Below, in pieces: positions 46,043-54,899 of a DNA stretch of 64,000 nt. This DNA is from Pseudomonadota bacterium (GTDB taxonomy: Bacteria > Desulfobacterota > Desulfovibrionia > Desulfovibrionales > Desulfovibrionaceae). Each line of letters opens with the position of its first letter. The first letter of the stretch is position 1. The translations under genes and the position numbers were made by a program. The stretch spans positions 255,549 to 319,548 of the forward strand of contig JAEYDL010000018.1 in NCBI GenBank assembly GCA_023403845.1, given 5' to 3'. The notes beneath the pieces were generated by a model. It was given only the letters and a program-made list of their open reading frames with translations, was not told the DNA's origin and did not search any database.

Positions 46043-46720
46043 ATGCATACCTCTTTTCTGAAGATACTGACCGCCGCCAGCCTTGTGCTGTCCTGTTCAC
46101 CGGCCTTCGCCGCGGACGACGCCCGACCTCCCCTGCTGGCGGCAGTCGATTCGGCTGGCGGATACGGCGCGCAAGTTCTTGAAAAGCTTGCCGGAGTCTG
46201 GCAGCCCCCCGCCGGAGTTTCCGGTGTCGTCACCATTTCCCTCCGCATCGGCAGCGACGGTCGTCCCCTGTATTGCGAACCTGTAAAATATTCCGGCAAC
46301 GCACAGCTTGACGACTCCCCCTGCCAGGCCGCCCTGCACGCAGGGTCCTTCGGGCAGCCTCCATACGGAGCCATTACTCAGGTCTTCGTCACCCTGGCCA
46401 CGGACCGTGCGGCGCTCCGGGCCTCGCCCCAGCCGGTCGAAGAGACGAAGCAGCGCAGCTACGCCGAAGAAATCATGTACCGGGCCAGACCCTACATCCA
46501 GATCCCTCAGGGAGTGGACGGAGAATTTGCGGTGGAACTTTCGTTGCACATCAATTCTGCGGGAACACTGGAAGAATTTTCCGTTCTGAAGTCCTCCGGA
46601 CGAGCAGATCTGGACAATGCGGTCATTGCGGGCGTCACCAGAGAAGGCGTCATTCCCGTACCTCCGGCAGGGAGCCCGGCTCAAAACGTGCGCCTCCTCT
46701 TTACCCTCAGGGGCAATTGA
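46043..46720 (+). CDS. Secreted protein with two TolA/TonB C-terminal-like domains
   Basis: The 225-aa product has a signal peptide (LKILTAASLVLSCSPAFA; either cleaved at AFA or lipidated at Cys18) and then two similar halves. Each half looks like a TonB/TolA C-terminal domain: VVTISLRIGSDGRPLYCEPV with YSGNAQLDD in the first (about 45-120), FAVELSLHINSAGTLEEFSV with SSGRADLDN in the second (about 140-225). It lacks the membrane anchor and linker of TolA, so it cannot be energised by TolQR itself. Position between tolA and tolB suggests a periplasmic partner of the Tol system. I know no named family for it. Confidence 0.75.
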   Translation: MHTSFLKILTAASLVLSCSPAFAADDARPPLLAAVDSAGGYGAQVLEKLAGVWQPPAGVSGVVTISLRIGSDGRPLYCEPVKYSGNAQLDDSPCQAALHAGSFGQPPYGAITQVFVTLATDRAALRASPQPVEETKQRSYAEEIMYRARPYIQIPQGVDGEFAVELSLHINSAGTLEEFSVLKSSGRADLDNAVIAGVTREGVIPVPPAGSPAQNVRLLFTLRGN

Positions 46721-46799
46721 TCTAGTGTGCCCCTGTCGGGTTGCCCCAAGGTTCAGAAAGGCAACCGGTTCTTTAAACAACACAAAACACGAAAACGCC

Positions 46800-48128
46800 A
46801 TGAAAGCATTTCAGTTCACATTCGGAGTTCTTCTCCTGCTCGGCCTGCTGCTGTTCGGCACGACGGGCACGGGCCGCGCGGCCATGCAGATCGATATCTA
46901 TGGTCCCGGCCAGAATATCGTCAATATGGCGATGGCCACGCCCCTGACCGGACCCAGTACGCCTGCGACCGGACTCGGCGCTCAGCTTGATCAGGCCATT
47001 CGGGACAACCTGAGCTTCCTGCCCTTCATGCGCCTGACCGATCCCAAGGCTATCCTCGGCGGCCCGGTGTTGCCCGGCTATCAGCCACCGAACGTGGACT
47101 TCAAACGTTTCCAGCTGGCGGGAGCGGACATGGTCATCACTGCAGGCTGGCCGCGCGGCGACAGTGCCGGTTCCACAGTGGAACTGCGTCTGTACGAAAC
47201 CTATTCCGGGCAGTTCGTCTTCGGCAACGCCTACAGCGGCGTGGTCAAGGATGAAATACAGGATGTGGCCGACCGTTTCTGTGCAGACCTCATGAAGGCG
47301 CTCACCGGCCACGGCGACTTTTTCCTGTCCACCCTCGCGTTCGTCAAATCCGGCAACGGCCGGTACAAGCGCGATGTCTGGCTGGTGAAACCTACCGGCA
47401 AGGGGCTGCGCAAGATCACCGACATTCCGGGAACGGCCATGTCTCCGTCCTGGTCGCTGGACGGTCGCTTCGTGGTGTTCAGCCATATGGACGAAAAGAG
47501 CCATGCCCTCGGCGTGTGGGACCGCCTGACCAACCGGGTGCAGCGCATCCGTTTCCCCGGCAACACTGTCATCGGCCCTGTCTTCACGCCCGACAACAAG
47601 GTGGCCGTGAGCCTCTCCACGGGCAAGTATCCGGATATCTTCCTGCTCAACCACGCCTTCCAGAAGGAACGCACTCTGGAGGCGAGCGGTGCAATCAATG
47701 TTTCGCCCTCCTTTGATGCCAAGGGAACCAGAATGGCCTTCTGCTCCAGCAGACTGGGCGGCCCCCAGATCTTTATGAAGGATATGGCGTCGGGGACCGT
47801 CACCCGCGTATCCAAGCAGGGTTCCTACAACTCCGAACCGAGCATGAGTCCTGACGGCACGCTGGTTGCCTTCTCCCGTCTCACCGATTCCGGAAACCGT
47901 ATTTTTGTGCAGGATCTGCTGACCGGAACGGAACGACAGGTGACGTTCGGCCCGGGCAACGACGTACTGCCCGCATTCGCTCCGGACAGCTATTTTCTGG
48001 CCTTCACGTCCAACCGCAGCGGCCGCAACCAGATTTATTTGATAACCCGCCATGGAGGCGATGCGAAGCAGGTTCCTACCGGCAGCGGCGATGCTTCTTT
48101 CCCCCGCTGGGGCGCCATCCCGCGTTAG
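46800..48128 (+). CDS. tolB: TolB
   Basis: TolB is the periplasmic beta-propeller that connects TolA with Pal. The 442-aa product has a signal peptide (VLLLLGLLLFGTTGTGRA), an N-terminal domain (about 30-160) and repeats of the WD40-like PD40 type with SPSWSLDGRFVVF, SPSFDAKGTRMAF and EPSMSPDGTLVAF. No good ribosome binding site precedes the ATG at 46800. Pal is encoded 187 bases downstream with its own promoter. Confidence 0.94.
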   Translation: MKAFQFTFGVLLLLGLLLFGTTGTGRAAMQIDIYGPGQNIVNMAMATPLTGPSTPATGLGAQLDQAIRDNLSFLPFMRLTDPKAILGGPVLPGYQPPNVDFKRFQLAGADMVITAGWPRGDSAGSTVELRLYETYSGQFVFGNAYSGVVKDEIQDVADRFCADLMKALTGHGDFFLSTLAFVKSGNGRYKRDVWLVKPTGKGLRKITDIPGTAMSPSWSLDGRFVVFSHMDEKSHALGVWDRLTNRVQRIRFPGNTVIGPVFTPDNKVAVSLSTGKYPDIFLLNHAFQKERTLEASGAINVSPSFDAKGTRMAFCSSRLGGPQIFMKDMASGTVTRVSKQGSYNSEPSMSPDGTLVAFSRLTDSGNRIFVQDLLTGTERQVTFGPGNDVLPAFAPDSYFLAFTSNRSGRNQIYLITRHGGDAKQVPTGSGDASFPRWGAIPR

Positions 48129-48192
48129 ATCGAAATGGACCTGACCTGTCGGAGATAATGGGGAAAATGTATTGGAAAGCGTGTACTCGCGC

Positions 48193-48221
48193 TTGACAAT
48201 ACCATGTGCCGGGACTAACCT
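48193..48221 (+). promoter_or_regulatory. Promoter of pal
   Basis: TTGACA (48193-48198) and TAACCT (48216-48221) are separated by 17 bases in the tolB-pal gap, giving pal an extra promoter. This fits the high amounts of Pal needed in the outer membrane. Confidence 0.72.
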
Positions 48222-48315
48222 TCGCCACTTGCGCACGGGATGTGTGCGCAAGGAAGAAGGAATTTCATCAACCGTTTTTCTGTGCGATAAACTCTATCGT
48301 CGCAGGAGGAAAAAA

Positions 48316-48807
48316 ATGAACACGTTTAAACGTTTGACTCTCGTGTTGGCTCTCGTTGTCGCTCTGGGCGCCGGTTTCGGTTGCGCCAAGAAACAGTCCG
48401 CTGCCGACCAGGCTCCTGTTGAAGCCGCCGATACCACCGACAATGCCGCTCTCGAACGCGCTGCCCAGACCATCACCGACGGCGTCGTCTACTTCGATTT
48501 CGACAAATTCGACATCAAGGGCGAATACCGTGACATGCTGCGCCAGAAGGCCGAAATCATGAAGGCCTATCCCAGCATCCGTGTGCGCATTGAAGGCAAC
48601 TGCGACGCCCGCGGCACGCAGGAATACAACCTTGCCCTCGGTGAACGTCGTGCCCGCGCCGCCTATGAATATCTCGTCATGCTCGGCGTGAACCCCAACC
48701 AGCTCGAACTCATCAGCTTCGGCAAGGAACGTCCCGCCGTTGAAGGTACCGGTCCCGCCGTTTGGGCGAAGAACCGTCGCGACGACTTCCGCGTTATTGC
48801 GAAATAA
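48316..48807 (+). CDS. pal: Peptidoglycan-associated lipoprotein Pal
   Basis: Pal anchors the outer membrane to peptidoglycan and is the target of the Tol motor. The 163-aa product has a lipoprotein signal (LVLALVVALGAGFGC, lipid Cys at about 23) and a C-terminal OmpA domain with VYFDFDKFDIKGEYRD and NCDARGTQEYNLALGERRA, the peptidoglycan-binding loop. AGGAGGA precedes the ATG. Confidence 0.96.
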   Translation: MNTFKRLTLVLALVVALGAGFGCAKKQSAADQAPVEAADTTDNAALERAAQTITDGVVYFDFDKFDIKGEYRDMLRQKAEIMKAYPSIRVRIEGNCDARGTQEYNLALGERRARAAYEYLVMLGVNPNQLELISFGKERPAVEGTGPAVWAKNRRDDFRVIAK

Positions 48808-48822
48808 GTTATGTTTTACCGC

Positions 48823-48857
48823 GCTCACGCCGTCCCCCGCCGTGGAACGGCGTGAGC
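48823..48857 (+). other. Stem-loop after pal
   Basis: An 11-bp stem GCTCACGCCGT/ACGGCGTGAGC lies between pal and tRNA-Pro. It has no T run on the plus strand; it may end pal mRNA or mark the tRNA precursor. Confidence 0.5.
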
Positions 48858-48873
48858 CGCATTCCAATTGATA

Positions 48874-48950
48874 CGGAGCGTGGCGCAGTTTGGTAGCGCA
48901 CCTGGTTTGGGACCAGGGGGTCGCTGGTTCGAATCCAGTCGCTCCGACCA
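48874..48950 (+). tRNA. tRNA-Pro (anticodon TGG)
   Basis: The 77 bases form a full cloverleaf: acceptor CGGAGCG/CGCTCCG, anticodon stem CCTGG/CCAGG with loop TTTGGGA (anticodon TGG), T arm CTGG-TTCGAAT-CCAG, and an encoded CCA end. Confidence 0.97.
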
Positions 48951-48956
48951 TTTTTT

Positions 48957-48983
48957 AAGGATTCCCATGCGGAATCCTTTTTC
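48957..48983 (+). terminator. Terminator after tRNA-Pro
   Basis: A 9-bp stem AAGGATTCC/GGAATCCTT with loop CATGC is followed by TTTC. A run of six T stands directly after the tRNA. Confidence 0.75.
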
Positions 48984-49219
48984 ATTGTCCCTTTATCTTC
49001 CACAGCGATCCCTCAGGCGACGTCCTGCCCCCTTCCCTCTTGCAGGTCCCTCTTCCTCGTTCCTGTCCCGGGAAGGCCGTTCTCCCGGCTGCCGATGCAT
49101 AAAGGGTCCGCCCCGGCTCTCTCCTCAGACAATTTCAGCGGCAAGAGGCACGGCGTGGATCCCGGGTGCCCTGTCCCCGGCTTTCGTTTGCCGGTGAAGT
49201 GTGATACAGGGCACGCATT

Positions 49220-50077
49220 ATGAGCGAATTTATCGGCATTATTGCAGGAAGCGGCCAGTTTCCCCGCATTGTGGCGGAAAACGCACGCGCCTCCGGGCAT
49301 GGAGTAGCCATCTGCGGCTTCCAGGGCCATACGGACCCTGCACTGGCGGAGGCCGCGGATGCCTTCGCCATGTTCTATCTCGGCCAGTTCGAGAAGGTGA
49401 TCGCCTTCTTCCGGGCGCACGGCGTCAGTCGGCTGTGCATGGCCGGAGCGATCAGCAAGCCCAGAGCCCTTGATCTGCGTCCTGACATGCGCGCAGCCCG
49501 CATTCTCCTTTCGCTGCGAGGCAAGGGTGATGATGCTCTGCTGCGAGCCATCATGGGCGAGCTGGAGCATGAAGGCTTCAGCGTCGTGCAGGCGTCGTCC
49601 TTCTCCAGAGAACTCCCCTGCCCCAAAGGCGTGCTCACCCGCCGCAGCCCCACCCCGGAAGAGTGGGCGGACATCGCCTGGGGCTGGCCCGTCGCCGAGG
49701 CCCTCGGCCGTTTCGACATCGGTCAGAGCATGGTGGTCAAACAGGGTATCGTAGTAGCCGTGGAGTGTCTTGAAGGAACCGATGCCGCTCTGCGTCGCGG
49801 CGGTGAACTGGGCGGAACGGGTTGCGTGGCTCTGAAACGCTTCAAGCCGGGACAGGACGACAGAGCAGACCTGCCCTCCGTGGGATTGTCCACCGTGCGC
49901 CTCCTGCTTGAATACGGCTACAGCTGCCTCGCCGTAGAAGCGGACAGGACGCTTTTCTTCGACCGGAAACAGGCTGTTGAACTGGCCGACGCACACAACC
50001 TCTGCATTGTCGCAGTAACCGAAGACGATATTCGCACCTTTTCGACGACGAATGAACAGCGCAAGGAGAGCTTATGA
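49220..50077 (+). CDS. lpxI: UDP-2,3-diacylglucosamine pyrophosphatase LpxI
   Basis: LpxI hydrolyses UDP-2,3-diacylglucosamine to lipid X in lipid A synthesis and replaces LpxH in many alpha- and deltaproteobacteria. The 285-aa product begins with GIIAGSGQFPRIVAENARA and carries MAGAISKPRALDLRPD and LPSVGLSTVRLL, typical of the DUF1009 family. The following gpt gene overlaps by ATGA. Confidence 0.92.
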   Translation: MSEFIGIIAGSGQFPRIVAENARASGHGVAICGFQGHTDPALAEAADAFAMFYLGQFEKVIAFFRAHGVSRLCMAGAISKPRALDLRPDMRAARILLSLRGKGDDALLRAIMGELEHEGFSVVQASSFSRELPCPKGVLTRRSPTPEEWADIAWGWPVAEALGRFDIGQSMVVKQGIVVAVECLEGTDAALRRGGELGGTGCVALKRFKPGQDDRADLPSVGLSTVRLLLEYGYSCLAVEADRTLFFDRKQAVELADAHNLCIVAVTEDDIRTFSTTNEQRKESL

Positions 50078-50556
50078 GCAACGCGGATCGCTATAAGAAA
50101 GTCTACCCCGTGACCTGGGACCAGCTGCATCGCGACGCCAAGGCTCTCGCCTGGCGGCTGCTGGAAAAAGGCCCGTTCACCAGCATCATCGGCGTAGCCA
50201 GAGGCGGGCTTGTTCCCGCGGCCATCGTGGCCAGAGAACTGGATATCCGCATGGTCGACACTCTGTGCATCTGTACCTATCAAAAGCGCGAGCAGACTGA
50301 CGGAGAACAGATTCTGAAGGCAATCGAAGGGGACGGGGAAGGTCTTCTGATCATTGATGACCTTGTGGATACCGGCAATACCGGGCGAATCATCCGCGAC
50401 ATGCTGCCGAAGGCGCATTTTGCGACGCTCTATTCCAAACCGGCAGGAAAGGCTCTGGTAGACACCTTCATTACCGAGGTAAGTCAGGATACATGGATCC
50501 TGTTCCCCTGGGACTCCGAAGTCCAGTATACCGCGCCGCTGGTGGAACAGAAATAG
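50074..50556 (+). CDS. gpt: Xanthine-guanine phosphoribosyltransferase
   Basis: Gpt salvages guanine and xanthine with PRPP. The 160-aa product has the PRPP-binding motif LLIIDDLVDTGNTGR near residue 93 and IIGVARGGLVPAAIVARELD at the N-terminus, as in Gpt proteins. It overlaps lpxI by ATGA. Other type I phosphoribosyltransferases of this size exist, but the length and WILFPWDSE ending favour Gpt. Confidence 0.88.
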   Translation: MSNADRYKKVYPVTWDQLHRDAKALAWRLLEKGPFTSIIGVARGGLVPAAIVARELDIRMVDTLCICTYQKREQTDGEQILKAIEGDGEGLLIIDDLVDTGNTGRIIRDMLPKAHFATLYSKPAGKALVDTFITEVSQDTWILFPWDSEVQYTAPLVEQK

Positions 50557-50664
50557 CGTCCTCCCACCAGCGAAACATCGCCGGCATAGCCGGGAACAGC
50601 GGAAAGTTTCCCACGGCGATGAACCGGCATGTTCACGAATATACCGGATGCCGCCTTTTCCCAT

Positions 50665-50709
50665 AAAAAAACAGAACCTGCGCCATATCCGGGCAGATTC
50701 TGTTTTTTT
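50665..50709. terminator. Bidirectional terminator between gpt and the porin gene
   Basis: A stem-loop with A7 on one side and T7 on the other (50665-50681 pairing with 50693-50709, one mismatch) lies between the convergent gpt and porin genes. Confidence 0.85.
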
Positions 50710-50798
50710 GCGTTCTGTCACGGGACGTTCCGGCAGCGAGGAAGGGATTCGCCGCCGGACTGTCCGCAACTGTCAGGATACTCCCGGCATAGGGAAGC

Positions 50799-52277
50799 CT
50801 AGAAGGCGTACTGCATGTTGACGGCCGCCTTGTAGGCGTTCTTTTCTGTGCCGTTGATGACGTCGCCCCATACGCCGTCGTTCAGATCAAGACGCAGGTA
50901 ACCCAGCTCCACGGCCAGGGCCAGATCCTTGTAAATCTGGTAACGGGTATCGAAGTTGACTTCCCAGGCAGCGTCCTTTTCCGTGAGATAGGTGGAACCC
51001 ACCATATTGCTGTTCACGTCGGCATAGCTGGTGTGGAACGTCTTCATACCCGAACGGGCGGGCATGTTCTTGTCGTTGGTGCCCCGGTAGTAGCCGACCT
51101 GCACCGTGTGCGAGAGATCCTCGACGAAACTCAGATCCTTCAGCCGCAGCGCCACGCCCCAGGTGCCCACAGGACTGGTGGAAATCACATCGTCGGAAGA
51201 AATGCCGTAGCCTCCATCGAAGCCAAAGCTCGATCCCTGCCAGCCGCCGTCGACGACGGGCATCCGCTCGGAACCATCATACGGGTTGCTGTTGTCGCCG
51301 GACCCGTACCACATGAGCAGACCGGGAGTCATGAAGTCGAGCTTGTATTCGGCCAGAGCGGTGAGCAGCCAGCCGCTGCGCTCAAGATCGATCCTTCTGC
51401 CGGTCGCGCCGTCAAAGTCTCCATACTGATGCGTACTGCCCATGTCCACGGACCCGTAATTGAAGTCCGCGGCAAGACGCAGCGGTCCGAACATGGTCAG
51501 CTCTCCGGTCAGCCCCAGCCACCAGGCGTTCCCCCGGGACTTGCTGCCTTCCAGAGTCGCCAGATCAGCCCCGTAGGGGAGAACAGGAAGCATGCCCGCG
51601 CGCAGGTCGGACATGTCGCCCTGATCGGGGCCGCCGAGGCTGCGGCTGCCTACAAAGCCGTACATGCCCCATGGAGTCACCTTCACGCCGTCGAAGGTAA
51701 CCGGTACGCTTAACCCGACGAAGTCAAGCGCATTGTTCTGGTTATCCCAGCCGGAACGGTTGGAAAACTTCCTTTCGTTGTTATCGTTCTCCGCACGCAG
51801 CCAGAAAAGATTCGCACCGACGTTGTCGTTGAAGTCATAGCCGAGCACGATACCCGCGCCGTCGCCGTCGAGCACGGCGGAACCGGCCACGAAACCGGGC
51901 ATTACGAAGGGCTGGAGACCCATGCGGACCCGCAGATCCGTATCCGGCACCACCCAGTCGATGTAGGCGTAACGCACTTCGACGTTGACGCCGTCCGTTC
52001 CGAGCGATCCACCCTGCGAGCTGTTGCCCCAGTTGATGTCTCCGATTTCAAAGGCCATCACGCCGCGCAGGCTCTCGGACGCCACAAGGTCGATCTGCGT
52101 GCGCAGACGCTGACGAGCCTTGAACCTGTCATTCGTCGAGCTCTTGTCAAACGAGGCATCGGAATATTCAAAGTTGAAGTCCCATACGCCCTTTACCCGG
52201 GTATCCACAGCCGAAGCGTTCGAAACTGCCGAGCAGATCAGTCCGGCAGCCAGCAACAGGGTCACAATTCTCTTCAT
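50799..52277 (-). CDS. Outer-membrane porin (Desulfovibrio trimeric porin type)
   Basis: The 492-aa protein has a signal peptide (LLLAAGLICSAVSNASA), alternating beta-strand pattern throughout and a C-terminal phenylalanine (VNMQYAF) for BAM recognition. It starts with VKGVWDFNFEYS, as in the abundant outer membrane homotrimeric porins of Desulfovibrionaceae. It provides diffusion of small solutes. AAAGGAG precedes the ATG. Ligand preference is unknown. Confidence 0.9.
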   Translation of the reverse strand: MKRIVTLLLAAGLICSAVSNASAVDTRVKGVWDFNFEYSDASFDKSSTNDRFKARQRLRTQIDLVASESLRGVMAFEIGDINWGNSSQGGSLGTDGVNVEVRYAYIDWVVPDTDLRVRMGLQPFVMPGFVAGSAVLDGDGAGIVLGYDFNDNVGANLFWLRAENDNNERKFSNRSGWDNQNNALDFVGLSVPVTFDGVKVTPWGMYGFVGSRSLGGPDQGDMSDLRAGMLPVLPYGADLATLEGSKSRGNAWWLGLTGELTMFGPLRLAADFNYGSVDMGSTHQYGDFDGATGRRIDLERSGWLLTALAEYKLDFMTPGLLMWYGSGDNSNPYDGSERMPVVDGGWQGSSFGFDGGYGISSDDVISTSPVGTWGVALRLKDLSFVEDLSHTVQVGYYRGTNDKNMPARSGMKTFHTSYADVNSNMVGSTYLTEKDAAWEVNFDTRYQIYKDLALAVELGYLRLDLNDGVWGDVINGTEKNAYKAAVNMQYAF

Positions 52278-52928
52278 TACAAACTCCTTTCGTCTTCAAA
52301 ACAGGAAGGGGAGGCGGGCTGGCATCTTCCCCATGCCACCCTCGCCAAAGACGTGCCGAAGGGGAGACGTCTTCAAGAGCATTGTCCTTGTACTGAAAAA
52401 ATATTCAATTATTTGTACACATTTTATAAATTAGACCCAGATCTTCCCGACAGAGGCCGCAATAAGATCCGTCTAAGCGCGGTCCCGTCACGGGGGGGAT
52501 GCCTCTTTGGTCCACGAAACGTCCCCTTGCGGTCGGATTCCCGGACAGGTTCTCCCCCAAAGCGCAAACCGGGGCCAAAATTTTTGACGAACTTGTCGAT
52601 GCCTGCCGAGTGCCGAACGCGACGGAACCGAGCATCCCCCTTCCTTTCAGATTTCGGCAAAGGCCGCTCCCGTGCCGGAAGCGTCAAGAGGCGCCCCGAC
52701 CTCCTGATACTCTGGGCAACCTGCCCTTTCCGGAACGCCTCCGCCGGGCTTGCGCCGCCGCAATGCCGTCCATTCTCGAAGGAACGGGGTGGATATCGGC
52801 TTGCCTTACACCCTGCATCCGGGTAAATTACTTTGCTTGTCCGTAGTTGTGCCATATCAGCGCCCGCATGCCGGCTGCGGACCTTCCGCCGCTTCGGCGG
52901 TCTACTCCATCCAGCCCGGAAGGATACC
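52278..52928. promoter_or_regulatory. Divergent control region between porin and aconitase
   Basis: About 650 bases without a recognisable gene. Near the porin an AT-rich stretch (52390-52435) holds a possible minus-strand promoter TTGAAT with GACAAT after 16 bases. Before the aconitase, TTGCTT (52833-52838) and TATCAG (52855-52860) are 16 bases apart, and a small hairpin CCGCC/GGCGG lies at 52886-52900. The 52440-52800 stretch shows nothing I can name. Confidence 0.4.
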
Positions 52929-54863
52929 ATGAATCTCACACAAAAAATCATCGCCAGTCATCTTGTTTCCGGCACCATGACGCCGGGAAGCGAAATCGGC
53001 CTGCATATCGATCAGACGCTCACCCAGGACGCCACAGGAACGCTGGCCTGGCTTCAATTCGAGGCCCTTGGCATTCCGCGCGTCAGAACGGACGTTTCTC
53101 TCAGCTATGTCGATCACAACACGCTGCAGATGAACTTCCGCAATCCGGACGATCACCGATTTCTGAGAACGGCCGCGGCCAGATTCGGCGGCGTGTTCTC
53201 CCCCGCCGGCACAGGCATCTGTCACCAGCTGCATCTTGAAAATTTCGCCAAACCCGGCGCGACGCTGGTCGGCTCGGACAGTCATACGCCCACAGCGGGC
53301 GGTGTCGGCTCGCTGGCCATGGGCGCGGGAGGACTTTCCGTAGCGCTGGCCATGGCCGGCGAACCCTACTGTATCCCCATGCCCAGAATTGTCCGCGTCC
53401 TGCTGACAGGTTCCCTTACCGGCTGGGCGTCCGCCAAGGATGTCATCCTTGAGCTGCTGCGTATCCGCACAGTCAAGGGCGGCGTCGGTTGCGTTTTCGA
53501 ATATGCCGGTCCCGGAGTCGCCACGCTTTCCGTTCCCGAACGGGCGACCATCGCCAACATGGGCGCGGAACTGGGCGCTACAGGAACCCTGTTCCCCAGC
53601 GACGGCGTCACTCGCGCCTTCCTGAAAAGCATGGGCCGGGAAGAAGACTGGAAGGAACTTGGTCCCGATGCGGACGCAACCTACGACGAGGAAGTTGTCA
53701 TCGACCTTTCCGCTCTGGTTCCACTGGCCGCCCGGCCGCATATGCCCGATCAGGTGGTGCCCGTAGCCGAACTGGACGGTCTCTCAGTGGATCAGGTCTG
53801 CATCGGTTCGTGCACCAATTCCTCCTACGCTGATCTCAGGCAGGTCAGCCAGATCCTGAGCGGCCATCGCGTCGATTCCGCTACGGACGTCATGCTTTCC
53901 CCCGGCTCCAAACAGGTGCTGACCCTTCTTGCCCGCGAAGGCATGGTAGAGCCTCTCCTGGCTTCCGGCGTACGCCTGCTCGAGTGCTCCTGCGGACCGT
54001 GCATCGGTTCCGGCGGCGCACCCGTGAGCGAGGGCGTCAGCGTGCGGACCTTCAACCGCAATTTCGAGGGACGAAGCGGCACAAGGGATGCCCGCGTGTT
54101 TCTGGTCAGTCCGCTGACCGCCGCACAGGCCGCCCTGAACGGCAAGTTCACCGATCCGTCCACCTGGGGTACCCCTCCGGCCCGGCCTGAACTGCCCGCC
54201 GAAGTTCCCTCCATCCGCCACCTGTTCGCCTTCCCGCCCGAAGACGGTTCCTCCGTGGAAATCCTGCGCGGTCCGAACATCGTGGCGCTGGAAACCTTTC
54301 CCAGACTGGACGCCGCCGGCGATGCGCTCGCTGCCGAAGTGGTCATCAAGGTGGAAGACGACATTACCACCGATCACATCATGCCCGCCGGCGCCGAAAT
54401 TCTCGCTCTGCGCTCCAACATTCCGGCCATTGCCGAACATGTGCTGACGCGAGTGGACGAAGACTTCGTCAGGCGCGCCCGCGCAGTATCCGCCAGCGGG
54501 GGAAACGGCGTCATCGTGGCCGGGGAAAACTACGGACAGGGGTCCAGCCGCGAACATGCGGCCCTCGCGCCCCGGCATCTCGGCATCCGCGCGGTGCTTG
54601 CCAAGTCTCTGGCGCGCATCCACCGGGCCAACCTCGTCAATTTCGGCATTCTGCCCCTGAGCTTTGCCGACAAGGCCGACTACGCCAGAATACCGCAGGG
54701 TGCACGCATTGAAATTCCTCTGCGCGATCTTCGTCCCGGCGGGACCATGTCCATACAGGTCGAGGGTGTCGGCGACATCGCCGTGAAAAACGACCTTTCC
54801 GCAGGCGAACTGGCCATCGTGCTCGCCGGAGGCCTGCTCAACAGCGTAAAAGAAAAAATGTAG
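52929..54863 (+). CDS. Aconitate hydratase (putative/Aquifex-type aconitase)
   Basis: The enzyme isomerises citrate and isocitrate through cis-aconitate with a 4Fe-4S cluster. At 644 aa it is shorter than AcnA (about 890) and matches the short aconitase group found in Aquifex and sulfate reducers. Cluster cysteines are in VCIGSCTNSSY and LECSCGPCIGSGGAP. GSDSHTPTAGGVG and the C-terminal swivel-domain motif GENYGQGSSREHAALAPRHL are conserved. AAGG precedes the ATG. It supplies oxoglutarate for glutamate. A homoaconitase or isopropylmalate isomerase role is less likely because it is a single large chain. Confidence 0.92.
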   Translation: MNLTQKIIASHLVSGTMTPGSEIGLHIDQTLTQDATGTLAWLQFEALGIPRVRTDVSLSYVDHNTLQMNFRNPDDHRFLRTAAARFGGVFSPAGTGICHQLHLENFAKPGATLVGSDSHTPTAGGVGSLAMGAGGLSVALAMAGEPYCIPMPRIVRVLLTGSLTGWASAKDVILELLRIRTVKGGVGCVFEYAGPGVATLSVPERATIANMGAELGATGTLFPSDGVTRAFLKSMGREEDWKELGPDADATYDEEVVIDLSALVPLAARPHMPDQVVPVAELDGLSVDQVCIGSCTNSSYADLRQVSQILSGHRVDSATDVMLSPGSKQVLTLLAREGMVEPLLASGVRLLECSCGPCIGSGGAPVSEGVSVRTFNRNFEGRSGTRDARVFLVSPLTAAQAALNGKFTDPSTWGTPPARPELPAEVPSIRHLFAFPPEDGSSVEILRGPNIVALETFPRLDAAGDALAAEVVIKVEDDITTDHIMPAGAEILALRSNIPAIAEHVLTRVDEDFVRRARAVSASGGNGVIVAGENYGQGSSREHAALAPRHLGIRAVLAKSLARIHRANLVNFGILPLSFADKADYARIPQGARIEIPLRDLRPGGTMSIQVEGVGDIAVKNDLSAGELAIVLAGGLLNSVKEKM

Positions 54864-54899
54864 GGTAATCCCCGCAACAAACTCTGACCTGGAGCCGAC

